Notes: a model not told the origin generated them from the sequence alone. DNA of 35,799 bases from Alphaproteobacteria bacterium HGW-Alphaproteobacteria-6 (GCA_002841115.1 PHEC01000038.1:1-35799), one strand, 5' to 3'. Numbered from the stretch's first letter, positions 1-7,446 are shown. A program made the numbers and translations.

Positions 1-226
1 CGAGCGGCGGAAATACAACCATATGTTGAGAGGCAGCGGCGGAAACAATGGCCCGCTGCGCGAGCCGAAGCCCCGGGCAACGGCCAGCCGGCGCAACAGT
101 CACTCGGCCCTGCTTTCGCCCCATTGCAGCCATTTTGTTCTTCCGCCCCTGCCGGCGCGAGGGTATTTCTGGGATTGCCCTTTGGGGGGGTGACGTCTGG
201 TGGCTGGGGTGAAGGGGACCGGGGTG

Positions 227-245
227 CCCGCGATCGAATCGCGGG
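227..245. promoter_or_regulatory. Perfect 8-bp hairpin, leader of Hint gene 1
   Basis: The arms CCCGCGAT (227-234) and ATCGCGGG (238-245) are perfectly complementary around a 3-base loop. No T-run follows on either strand, so a simple terminator is not supported. It could be an operator or a leader RNA structure. The function is inferred only from its place upstream of the first Hint gene. Confidence 0.35.
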
Positions 246-313
246 GCCCTCCGGGAACCGACAGTCAGGATGACAGTGACGGCGCGCAGGCCTGACCGCC
301 TGTGCAACACGGA

Positions 314-336
314 CGCGGAAACAGATCGTTTCCGCG
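314..336. promoter_or_regulatory. Perfect 9-bp inverted repeat 76 bp before Hint gene 1
   Basis: The arms CGCGGAAAC (314-322) and GTTTCCGCG (328-336) are perfectly complementary around the loop AGATC. A 9+5+9 dyad this close to a start codon suits either a dimeric regulator site or a stem-loop in the 5' untranslated RNA. No T-run follows it. The structure is seen directly; the regulatory role is inference. Confidence 0.4.
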
Positions 337-411
337 ACGCCGGTCGCCTTGCGGCCGACCGGGTGCGAGTGGACCGCGATGTCTGAGGGCGCGGGGCAGG
401 GGAACGGGTGC

Positions 412-2298
412 ATGGCGATCATTGCCGATTACGATTTCGACGGGACCGGGACGACGCTGGGCGATGGCGCGCCGGCGGCCGGGGCGCAGGGCGGCATCCT
501 CTTGAACGGCGCCCATCAGGCCGGCGGCGCGCTGCATCTCGACGGTTGCGACGACCATGCAAGGATCGCCGCATCCGAGGCCTTCCAGATCGCGGCCGGC
601 AGCCTGACCATCAGCTTTACCCGCGACGCTCATCCGCGCCAGGGCGAGACCACGGTGCTGTCGCGCGACAGTGCCGGGACCGGCGAGGGCGGGCATTTCA
701 GCCTGGCCACCTCGGCGGATGGCGCGGTCCTGGTCCATCACGGCGACGCCACCGACAGCCGGACTTTCGCGACCCCCGCAGGCTTCCTTTCGGATGGCGA
801 CCGGATCACGGTCCGCTATGCCTGGGACGCCTCGGGCAGGGGCGGCGCCTTGATCGCCACGAATGAGACCACGGGGGCGGTCCATTCCGAAGCGATCGGC
901 GCCGCCCTGACGATGGATCTCGGCGATGCGCCGAACGAGCCCTGGATCATCGGCGCCAGCGCCGAACGCGCCCATGCCGGGCAGGGCGACCGGCTGCGCG
1001 AATTCTTCGAGGGCTCGGTCGAGCGGCTGAGCTTTGCCGATGACGCCCCGGCCGGTGGTGGCGGTGGCGGTGGCGGCGGCAACGGCCTGGTCGAGGGCAC
1101 CGCCGGCGACGACCTGATCGACATCGCCTATACCGGCGACCCCGAGGGCGACCGCATCGATGCCGGCGATGCGCTGTTGCCGGGGGCGGCGCCCGACGAC
1201 GACTTCGTCATCGCCGGGGCCGGCAACGACACCATCCTGGCCGGGGCCGGCAACGATTTCGTCCGCGCCGGGGACGGCAATGATCTGGTCTTCGGCGGCG
1301 CCGGCAATGACACGCTGGACGGCTGGGCCGGGCAGGACACCCTGTTCGGCGGCGACGGCGATGACGCGATCGAGGGCGGCGGCGGCGACGACGAGATCCA
1401 CGGCGAGGATGGCGACGACACCCTGTTCGGCGGCAACGGCAACGACCGCATCCTCGGCGGCGCCGGCGCCGACGTCATGTCCGGCGGCGATGACCGCGAC
1501 ACCTTCTTCGCCACCACCGCCGGTGATGTCATCGACGGCGGCGAGGGTGGCGACGACTTCGACACGCTCGATCTGCGCGACTGGGGCCGGGCGGCGACCA
1601 ATATCATCCTCGACCCGACAAATCCCGAGAACGGCATCGTCGAGTTCCTCGATGCCCAGGGAAACATCACCGGAACCCTCACCTTCAGCAATATCGAGAA
1701 CATCGTGCCCTGCTTTACCCCCGGAACCCGGATCGCCACGCCGAGAGGCGAGATCCCCGTCGAAGACCTGCAACCCGGCGACCGGGTGGTGACCCGCGAC
1801 AACGGATTGCAGCAGATCCGCTGGACCGGGGCGCGCAGCCTGGACTATGGCCAGCTTGCCGCGGCACCGCATCTGAAGCCGATCCTGATCGCCCGCGGCA
1901 GCCTGGGCGAGGACCTGCCCGAACAGGACATGCTGGTCAGCCCCAACCACCGGATGCTGGTCGCCAACGAGCGCACCGCGCTTTACTTCGAGGATCACGA
2001 GGTTCTGGTCGCCGCCAAGCATCTGGTCGATCACAAGGGGGTGCGGCCGGTCGAGGCCCTGGGCACGACCTATGTGCATTTTCTCTGCGACCGCCACGAA
2101 GTGGTGCTGGCCAATGGCGCCTGGACCGAAAGCTTCCAGCCCGGCGATCAGTCGCTGAACGGCATGGGCAATGCCCAGCGAAACGAGATCTTCGAGATCT
2201 TCCCCGACCTCAGACGTGTCGCCGGGCGGGCGGACTACAAGGCGGCGCGCCGGACACTGAAGCGGCACGAGGTGCGGCTGCTGAACCAGCAGGGCTGA
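412..2298 (+). CDS. LamG-like / RTX calcium-binding / Hint-domain protein
   Basis: A 628-residue protein starting at ATG 412, behind an AGGGGAA-like site; ATG 379 and TTG 349 are in-frame alternatives. Residues about 20-210 resemble a LamG/concanavalin-like fold. A nine-glycine linker (codons 1054-1080) leads to about ten RTX nonapeptides of the GAGNDTILA type at residues about 268-370, which bind calcium in this family. Residues about 430-600 form a Hint_2-type domain. It opens with Cys434 in the motif PCFTPGTRIAT, continues with LVSPNHRMLV, and ends near HEVVLANGAWTESF. Hint domains catalyse an N-S acyl shift at the first Cys, so self-cleavage before Cys434 is possible but unproven. RTX proteins are usually exported by type I secretion, yet the usual C-terminal signal position is taken by the Hint domain. 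It heads a row of three Hint genes. Confidence 0.88.
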   Translation: MAIIADYDFDGTGTTLGDGAPAAGAQGGILLNGAHQAGGALHLDGCDDHARIAASEAFQIAAGSLTISFTRDAHPRQGETTVLSRDSAGTGEGGHFSLATSADGAVLVHHGDATDSRTFATPAGFLSDGDRITVRYAWDASGRGGALIATNETTGAVHSEAIGAALTMDLGDAPNEPWIIGASAERAHAGQGDRLREFFEGSVERLSFADDAPAGGGGGGGGGNGLVEGTAGDDLIDIAYTGDPEGDRIDAGDALLPGAAPDDDFVIAGAGNDTILAGAGNDFVRAGDGNDLVFGGAGNDTLDGWAGQDTLFGGDGDDAIEGGGGDDEIHGEDGDDTLFGGNGNDRILGGAGADVMSGGDDRDTFFATTAGDVIDGGEGGDDFDTLDLRDWGRAATNIILDPTNPENGIVEFLDAQGNITGTLTFSNIENIVPCFTPGTRIATPRGEIPVEDLQPGDRVVTRDNGLQQIRWTGARSLDYGQLAAAPHLKPILIARGSLGEDLPEQDMLVSPNHRMLVANERTALYFEDHEVLVAAKHLVDHKGVRPVEALGTTYVHFLCDRHEVVLANGAWTESFQPGDQSLNGMGNAQRNEIFEIFPDLRRVAGRADYKAARRTLKRHEVRLLNQQG

Positions 2299-2326
2299 GG
2301 GCAGGGGCCGGGGAAATGTCAGGCGG

Positions 2327-3193
2327 ATGGGGCCGATGATCGCGATCACGGGACAGGGCGAGGGGATGGCGAAGGCGGGCGGGCTCGATGCCGCGGCGCT
2401 TCTCGACCCCGGCCTGCCCGGGCGCTGCGGCGGGCGGCTGAAGCTGGTCTATGGCGCGGCGGCGGATGCCTGGACCGGGATCGGGGCCGAGACCGGGGGC
2501 TTGACCGGGGCAGAGACCGGGGCCGAGACCGACACCGGCGGGCGGATCGAGACGCTGGACGACGCCGGCCGGGTCACTGGCCGGATGGCGATGGCCCGGC
2601 TCGTGCAGGCGCTGCCCTGCTTCACCCCCGACACCGCCATCGCCACGGCCGAGGGCCCGCGCCAGGCCGGGACGCTGCGGCCTGGCGACCGCATCGCCAC
2701 CCGCGACCACGGGCTTTGCCCGATCGCCTGGATCGGGCGGCGCGATTTCGACTGGCGGATGCTCGGGCTCAACCCGATCCTGCGCCCGGTGCGGATCCGC
2801 GCCGGGGCGCTGGGGCAGGGCCTGCCCGAGCGCGACCTTCTCTTGTCGCCCAATCACCGGCTGCTGGTCAGCGCCCGCCCCGACCCGGACCGGGCCGCGA
2901 CCGAGGCGCTGGTGGCGGCGGCAGCCCTGGTCGGCCGGCCCGGGATTGGTCGCGATACCCCCGGCGCGGTCAGCTACCTGCAGATCCTCTTTGCCCGTCA
3001 CGAGGCGGTGCTGGCCGAGGGCTGCTGGAGCGAAAGCTACCAGCCCGATCGGCACAGCCTGGCCGCGCTTGATCCCGGCGCGCGCCGGGCGCTGGACCAG
3101 GCGCTGCCGGGGCTTGGCGCCGATGATTCGCAAGGTTTCGCCGCCGTGCGCGACACGGTCCCGGCCGAAGCGGTCGCTGCCCTGACCTGCTGA
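2327..3193 (+). CDS. Hint-domain protein, second of cluster
   Basis: A 288-residue protein starting 28 bp after the previous stop, so probably cotranscribed with it. ATG 2327 is chosen; ATG 2336 is also possible, and neither has a strong ribosome binding site. Residues 1-97 match no domain I recognise and include four 4-residue repeats of the GAET type. The Hint_2 domain starts at Cys98 (PCFTPDTAIAT). It continues with RPGDRIATRDHG and LLSPNHRLLVS, and closes with HEAVLAEGCWSESYQP. These blocks align with those in the two neighbouring Hint proteins. There is no C-terminal extein-like domain, and no obvious signal peptide or RTX repeat. The protein could be a free-standing processing domain, or a short cargo joined to one. 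Confidence 0.8.
   Translation: MGPMIAITGQGEGMAKAGGLDAAALLDPGLPGRCGGRLKLVYGAAADAWTGIGAETGGLTGAETGAETDTGGRIETLDDAGRVTGRMAMARLVQALPCFTPDTAIATAEGPRQAGTLRPGDRIATRDHGLCPIAWIGRRDFDWRMLGLNPILRPVRIRAGALGQGLPERDLLLSPNHRLLVSARPDPDRAATEALVAAAALVGRPGIGRDTPGAVSYLQILFARHEAVLAEGCWSESYQPDRHSLAALDPGARRALDQALPGLGADDSQGFAAVRDTVPAEAVAALTC
2483..2530 (+). repeat. Four tandem 12-bp in-frame repeats
   Basis: Four consecutive 12-bp units lie at 2483-2494, 2495-2506, 2507-2518 and 2519-2530. The first and fourth are identical (GGGGCCGAGACC), the third differs at one base and the second at three. Each encodes four residues (GAET, GGLT, GAET, GAET) in the N-terminal region of the second Hint protein. They look like slippage duplications that kept the frame. 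Confidence 0.85.
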
Positions 3194-3435
3194 GTGCCGG
3201 GCGGCCGGCCAGTCTGCAAAATGGCGGCCAAGACTGCAGGATTGCGGGATATTTCGCCTTCAGGCCGGGCCGGCAAGGCAGGTTTCTCCCTGGGGTTGCG
3301 GGGCGGCACGCCGACATCGGTCAGGCGGTCGCGTCTTGCCATTCTGCGGTCGCATTGGTGCCGAATTCCACGGCTATTTCGGGCCGGACGGTGCCCCGCC
3401 CGTGCCCCGCCCGTGCCGATAGAAGGTGATCTGTT
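3194..3435 (+). promoter_or_regulatory. Intergenic region with two direct-repeat pairs before Hint gene 3
   Basis: This 242-bp gap separates the second and third Hint genes. GCGGTCGC occurs at 3325-3332 and 3346-3353, a 21-bp spacing or about two helical turns. GTGCCCCGCCC occurs at 3391-3401 and 3402-3412, followed by a partial third copy at 3413-3417. The second set ends about 20 bp before the start codon of gene 3. The repeats may be operator half-sites or slippage products. No clear -10 element was identified, and an 81-codon frame through the region is not convincing. Confidence 0.4.
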
Positions 3436-4095
3436 ATGACGGCTGTCCTCGAAGCACCCACCCCGCGCCCTGCCACGGCCAGGGCGACCGATCACCCCCC
3501 CCATACCCCGTGCTTCACCGTCGGCACCCGGGTCGCGACCGACAAGGGCGCGGTCGCGATCGAGGATCTGCGGCTCGGCGATCTGGTCCTGACCCGCGAC
3601 AACGGCTATCGGCCGCTGCGCTGGATCGGCGCGCGCAGCTTCGACGCGGCGGAGCTGCGGCGTTATCCGCAGTTGCAGCCCCTGCGGATCGCCGCCGGCG
3701 CGCTTGGCGAGGGGATGCCGTCGCGCGACATGCTGGTCAGCCCGCAGCATCAGGTCCTGCTCTTCGGCATCCTTGCCCGGGCCTGGAGTGGCGAGACCGA
3801 AATGCTGGTCCCGGCGGTCACGCTGGATTACCTGCCCGGCGTCACCCGCGAGGTGCAGTCCGCCGTGACCTATGTCCATGTGATGTTCGACGCCCATGAG
3901 GTGATCTGGGCCGACGGCTGCTGGAGCGAAAGCTTCCTGCCGGCGGCGGCGACGCTGGGCGGCATGCACGAGGCGCAGCGCGCCGAGATCCTGGCGATCT
4001 TTCCCGAACTGGCGACGGATCAGGGCCAGGCCGGCTTTGCCGCCGCCCGCAGCGGCCCGCCCGAGGCCCCGGCGCCGGTGCGTCGCGCCGCCTGA
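3436..4095 (+). CDS. Hint-domain protein, third of cluster
   Basis: A 219-residue protein with a good ribosome binding site (AGAAGGTGAT) before ATG 3436. Only 25 residues precede the catalytic-position Cys26 (PCFTVGTRVAT), so this is almost a bare Hint_2 domain. Conserved blocks are RLGDLVLTRDNGYRPLRWIG, MLVSPQHQVLLFG, TYVHVMFDAHEVIWADG and CWSESFLP. The last matches the W(S/T)ES(F/Y)xP motif in the other two cluster members. The tail after about residue 175 is rich in Ala, Pro and Arg. No signal peptide or membrane segment is seen. The gene ends 15 bp from the convergent nucleotidyltransferase gene. Confidence 0.85.
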   Translation: MTAVLEAPTPRPATARATDHPPHTPCFTVGTRVATDKGAVAIEDLRLGDLVLTRDNGYRPLRWIGARSFDAAELRRYPQLQPLRIAAGALGEGMPSRDMLVSPQHQVLLFGILARAWSGETEMLVPAVTLDYLPGVTREVQSAVTYVHVMFDAHEVIWADGCWSESFLPAAATLGGMHEAQRAEILAIFPELATDQGQAGFAAARSGPPEAPAPVRRAA

Positions 4096-4110
4096 GCCTT
4101 GCCCCCCGGA

Positions 4111-4743
4111 TCAGGCGGGGCGCGTGCCGCGCCGGGCCCGCCATTCGGCCCAGTCCTCGGGGGTGTCGAGGTCGCAAACCGCATGCTCGTCCGGCAGGGT
4201 GCAGGTTGCGACATCCTCGCCCGCCAGCACCTTGCGGCCGCCTTCCTCGCCCGACAGCACCTGAAGTGCGCCGAACAGCCGGCGCGGGAAGATCACCGGA
4301 TGGCCCGGCGCGCCGGCCGCGGCGGTGGCGCGCAGCACCCGCGAAGGATCGGTGCGAAACCGCTCGACCATCAGCGCCAGATCGGCGCCGGTCAGGTCCG
4401 GCATGTCGGCCGGCACCACCATCAGCCCCTCGGCATCGACCGCGGCATGGGCGCCGGCGCGCAGGCTGGCGGCCATGCCCTCATGCGCGTCGGCAATGGC
4501 GAGGATGCGCAGCGACAGGCCGGCAAGGGCGGCGCGCCGCCCGGGCGCGAAGGGGCCGGTCTGCGGCAGGGTGACGAAGACATGCGCCACCCGGCTGCCG
4601 GCGGTCTCGGCGGCGACACGGGCCGCCATCCCGGCGATGCGGCGCAGCTGTGGCTCGCCGTCGATCCGCTCCATCAGCTTGTCGGCGCCGCGCATCCGCC
4701 GCGCCGCCCCTGCCGCCGGGATCAGGATATCGACCTTCGCCAT
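4111..4743 (-). CDS. MobA/MocA-like nucleotidyltransferase family protein
   Basis: A 210-residue protein of the NTP_transf_3 family, which includes MobA (GTP) and MocA (CTP) transferases that finish molybdopterin cofactors. The N-terminal nucleotide-binding loop is LIPAAGAARRMRGADKLM. MVVPADMPDLTGADL carries the metal-binding Asp, GAPGHPVIFPRRLFG matches the substrate loop, and DLDTPEDWAEW is the usual C-terminal signature. The GAPGHPV block is more like MocA/CTP-type members than MobA, but the substrate cannot be fixed from sequence. It lies downstream of the flavoprotein gene on the same strand, separated by a repeat array. No XdhC or molybdoenzyme gene is nearby. Confidence 0.8.
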   Translation of the reverse strand: MAKVDILIPAAGAARRMRGADKLMERIDGEPQLRRIAGMAARVAAETAGSRVAHVFVTLPQTGPFAPGRRAALAGLSLRILAIADAHEGMAASLRAGAHAAVDAEGLMVVPADMPDLTGADLALMVERFRTDPSRVLRATAAAGAPGHPVIFPRRLFGALQVLSGEEGGRKVLAGEDVATCTLPDEHAVCDLDTPEDWAEWRARRGTRPA

Positions 4744-4820
4744 GGCCCCAGCCTATCGCGAAGTCGTGATCGCGCCAAGATGGCAGGGCGCTGGCCTCAT
4801 CAGGCGCGGGATGGCCTCAT

Positions 4821-4918
4821 GCGCGCATCCGCGCGCTGGCGTTCGGGCGCGCATCCGCGCGCGGGTGGCCTCATGCGCGCATCCGCGCGCTGGCCTGATC
4901 ATGCGCGCATCCGCGCGC
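4821..4918 (-). repeat. Four-copy tandem hairpin array over a gene 3' end
   Basis: The 16-bp core GCGCGCATCCGCGCGC occurs perfectly at 4821-4836, 4847-4862, 4875-4890 and 4903-4918, at spacings of 26, 28 and 28 bp. Read on the minus strand, the rightmost copy is the end of the flavoprotein gene (residues SARMRA plus the TGA stop). Further copies of the same 3' end follow it. A decayed unit may lie at 4795-4814. Each core can fold as a GCGCGC stem around a 4-base loop. The array may act as a 3' RNA stabiliser or terminator; its origin looks like tandem duplication. Confidence 0.85.
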
Positions 4919-7322
4919 TGGCGGCATCCCAGAGCGGGCCGTCGATGCGCCGGGCCGGGCGCCTGACCCCGAGGATCTCGATCTCGACCGCGCGCGTCTC
5001 TGCCAGGTCGGCCGGCAGGAAGCCCAGCGCCACCGACTGCCCGGTCCAGTGCGAATAGCCGCCGCTGGTGCAGAACCCCACCACCCGGTCGCCGATCCAG
5101 ATCGGCTCGTAGGCGACGACATCGGCGTCTTCGGTCTCGACCACGAAGGCGCAAAGCCGCCGCTTCGGCCCCTCGGCCTTCTCCTTCAGCGCCGCCGCCT
5201 TGCCGATCCAGTCCGCCTCCTTGTTCCAGCGGATGAACCGGTCGATGCCGGTCTCGCCGGGGAAATAGTCGGGGCTGAATTCGCGGCCCCAGGAACCGAA
5301 GAGCTTGTCGAGCCTGAGGCTCATCATCGCCCGCATCCCGAAGGGCTTGAGCCCCAGATCCTGCCCGGCCTCCCAGAGGGCGTGCCAGAGCGCGCGCTGC
5401 GCCATCGCATCGCAATAGATCTCATAGCCGAGATCGCCGGTATAACTGACGCGCTGGACGAGACAATCGACCATCCCGACCGTCAACTGTTTCGCATCCA
5501 TGAATTTGAAGGCAGCCCCAGAGACATCGGCGCGCGTCACCCGTGCCAGAAGGTCGCGCGCCTTCGGCCCGGCGATCTGGAAGCCGGTCAGCCGGTCCGA
5601 GACATTCCCGACCGTCACGCCGGCATCAAGGTTGGCCTGAAACCAGCGCAGGTGCTGATCCTGCGCGCCGTAGCTGCCGGTGATCTGGAATTCCGTTTCC
5701 GACAGGCAGGTCACGGTGAAATCGCCGATGATCCGGCCCTTGGGGCTGAGCATCGGGGTCAGCGACAGCCGGCCCGGCTTCGGGATCGCGCCGGCCATGA
5801 TCCGGTCAAGCCAGGCCCGCGCGCCGGAGCCCTTCACCCGGAACTTACCGAAGTTCTGCACCTCGTTGATGGCGACGCCCTCGCGCACCGCACGCACCTC
5901 GCGCGCCGTCGCCGCCCAGGCGTTCGAGCGCTTGAAGCTGGGTGTCTCATAGCGCGGCTCACCCTCGGTCGCGAAATAGTTGACGACTTCCAGCCCGTAT
6001 TGCGCGCCCCAGACCGCCCCCATGCCATCGAAGATGTCATACATCGGCGTCGTCCGGTAAGGCCGCGCGGCCGGGCGTTCCTCGTTCGGGTAGCTGACCG
6101 AAAACCGCATCCGGTAATTCTCGACCACCTTCGGCACGGTATAGCCGGGGCTGGTCCAGCGGCCGAAGCGGGCAACATCGAAGCCGCGCGGATCGACTTC
6201 GGTCTCGCCGTGGATCATCCATTCGGCCAAGGATTTGCCCATGCCACCGCCCTGCGAAAAGCCGGCCATCACCGCGCAGGCCGACCAGTAGTTGCGCAGG
6301 CCCGGCACCGGGCCGATCAGCGGGTTACCGTCGGGGGCGAAGGTGAAGGGGCCGTGGATCACCCGTTTGACCCCGGCGCGCTCCAGCACCGGGAAGCGAC
6401 GATAGGCGAAGGCGACGCTGTCCTCGATCTTGGTGAAATCCTCTTGCAAAAGCTCATGGCCGAAGGTCCAGGGCGTGCCGTCCAGCGCCCAGGGCTCGCA
6501 GGGTTGCTCGTAAAAGCCGATGACCAGGCCGCGGCCCTCCTGGCGCAGATAGCTTTCGCCGCCGGGGTCCATGACATGGGGAAATTCGCGCCCCGATTTC
6601 AGGATCTCGACGATCTCGGGGATGTCGTCGGTGACCAGATACTGGTGCGCCATCGGCAGAAGCGGCAGATAGACGCCGGCCATCGCGCCGACCTCGCGCG
6701 CCCAGAGGCCGCCGGCGTTGACGACATGTTCGGCATGGATGGTGCCTTTTTCGGTCACCACGTCCCATGTGCCGTCGGGCCGCGGGGTGGTCGCGATCAC
6801 CCGGTTATGGAGCACGATCTCGGCGCCGCCCATCCTTGCGGCCTTGGCATAGGCATGGGTGGTGCCGGAAGGGTCGAGGTGGCCGTCGAGCGGATCGTAA
6901 AGCGCGCCGATGACCCCTTCGAGGTTGACCTGGCCATAGGTGAACTTCGCGATCTCGTCAGGCCCGAGGATTTCCGTGTGCAGGCCCATGTAGCGGTGCT
7001 TGGCACGCTCGGCCTTCAGCATCTCGAACCGCGCCTGGTTGTCGGCAAGGGTGATGCCGCCGACATGGTGCAGCCCGCAGGACATGCCGGTGATCGCCTC
7101 AAGCTCCTTGTAAAGCTGGATGGTGTAGCCCTGAAGCGCCGCCATGTTGGTATCGCCGTTCAGCGTGTGGAACCCGCCCGCCGCATGCCAGGTCGAGCCC
7201 GATGTGAGCTCCGACCGCTCGACCAGCATCACGTCTTTCCAGCCGTATCGGGTCAGGTGGTAAAGCACCGAACAGCCGACGACTCCACCGCCGATGACCA
7301 GAACCTGCACATGCGATTTCAT
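4899..7322 (-). CDS. FAD-dependent dimethylglycine/sarcosine dehydrogenase-like protein
   Basis: An 807-residue flavoprotein starting at ATG 7322 behind a strong AGGGAGG site; an ORF start 30 bp further upstream has no such support. Residues 1-370 form a DAO-type FAD domain with the dinucleotide motif VIGGGVVGCS. In SGSTWHAAG, His46 is at the position that binds FAD covalently in dimethylglycine dehydrogenases. An FAO_M middle region follows, then GcvT and GcvT_C folate-binding domains over the last 400 residues. Known relatives oxidatively demethylate dimethylglycine or sarcosine and pass the one-carbon unit to tetrahydrofolate. It lies 124 bp downstream of the liv transporter on the same strand, which suggests import of an N-methylated or amino acid substrate. 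The exact substrate is not settled by sequence. Confidence 0.85.
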   Translation of the reverse strand: MKSHVQVLVIGGGVVGCSVLYHLTRYGWKDVMLVERSELTSGSTWHAAGGFHTLNGDTNMAALQGYTIQLYKELEAITGMSCGLHHVGGITLADNQARFEMLKAERAKHRYMGLHTEILGPDEIAKFTYGQVNLEGVIGALYDPLDGHLDPSGTTHAYAKAARMGGAEIVLHNRVIATTPRPDGTWDVVTEKGTIHAEHVVNAGGLWAREVGAMAGVYLPLLPMAHQYLVTDDIPEIVEILKSGREFPHVMDPGGESYLRQEGRGLVIGFYEQPCEPWALDGTPWTFGHELLQEDFTKIEDSVAFAYRRFPVLERAGVKRVIHGPFTFAPDGNPLIGPVPGLRNYWSACAVMAGFSQGGGMGKSLAEWMIHGETEVDPRGFDVARFGRWTSPGYTVPKVVENYRMRFSVSYPNEERPAARPYRTTPMYDIFDGMGAVWGAQYGLEVVNYFATEGEPRYETPSFKRSNAWAATAREVRAVREGVAINEVQNFGKFRVKGSGARAWLDRIMAGAIPKPGRLSLTPMLSPKGRIIGDFTVTCLSETEFQITGSYGAQDQHLRWFQANLDAGVTVGNVSDRLTGFQIAGPKARDLLARVTRADVSGAAFKFMDAKQLTVGMVDCLVQRVSYTGDLGYEIYCDAMAQRALWHALWEAGQDLGLKPFGMRAMMSLRLDKLFGSWGREFSPDYFPGETGIDRFIRWNKEADWIGKAAALKEKAEGPKRRLCAFVVETEDADVVAYEPIWIGDRVVGFCTSGGYSHWTGQSVALGFLPADLAETRAVEIEILGVRRPARRIDGPLWDAASARMRA

Positions 7323-7374
7323 GAACGCCTCCCTTGGCCTTGCGCCAGTCAAGGGGCGATCAGCGGCCGCTTCA

Positions 7375-7399
7375 TGTCGAATCGCGACAGGAAATGTCG
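7375..7399 (-). promoter_or_regulatory. Three alternating TGTCG/CGACA half-sites before flavoprotein gene
   Basis: TGTCG (7375-7379), CGACA (7385-7389) and TGTCG (7395-7399) are each separated by 5 bp, so consecutive half-sites start 10 bp apart on one face of the helix. The array lies 53-77 bp upstream of the flavoprotein start, in a 124-bp gap after livM. A related but imperfect pair, CGACC and TGTCG 6 bp apart, lies at 15014-15029 beside the start of the GlxA-type regulator gene. An operator is inferred; no promoter elements were assigned with confidence. Confidence 0.4.
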
Positions 7400-7446
7400 C
7401 TGTCCGTGCGCGGCGCGCGGCGTCCCCGCCCGCCCCGGGGCCCCGG

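Larger units (their letters stand above)
1..411. other. Gene-free left edge upstream of the Hint cluster
   Basis: No reading frame here has a convincing start, ribosome binding site and protein-like composition. The minus-strand frame that runs through it is the shadow of the gene starting at 412. The stretch is less GC-rich at its left end than the genes around it. It contains two perfect inverted repeats, at 227-245 and 314-336, listed separately. It is the likely promoter and leader region for the downstream Hint-domain gene, but I could not pick a confident -35/-10 pair. No tRNA or other RNA gene was recognised. Confidence 0.6.

Noticed and set aside
227-245. tRNA gene arm
   Set aside because: Only one stem-loop is present and no cloverleaf or T-arm consensus can be built around it.
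412-2298. Intein splitting the RTX protein
   Set aside because: The Hint domain is C-terminal with no C-extein after the HEVVLANG block, and no homing endonuclease region. Protein splicing in the usual sense is not supported.
265-2349. 694-codon minus-strand frame opposite the first Hint gene
   Set aside because: It is the mirror of the RTX repeats and Hint coding sequence, with low-complexity Val, Ala and Gly runs and no start signal. The plus-strand protein has clear domains.
3194-3439. 81-codon plus-strand frame in the gap before Hint gene 3
   Set aside because: No ribosome binding site, Arg-rich composition and overlap with the real start of the third Hint gene. The region reads better as regulatory.
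4821-4918. CRISPR array
   Set aside because: Spacing of 26-28 bp leaves only 10-12 bp between cores and those parts are similar to each other. There are no cas genes, and the unit is clearly a copy of a gene end.
4099-5058. 319-codon plus-strand frame across the nucleotidyltransferase gene and repeat array
   Set aside because: It is antisense to two recognised genes, and its repeats (HPRAG, MRASARW) are only the hairpin array read in another frame.
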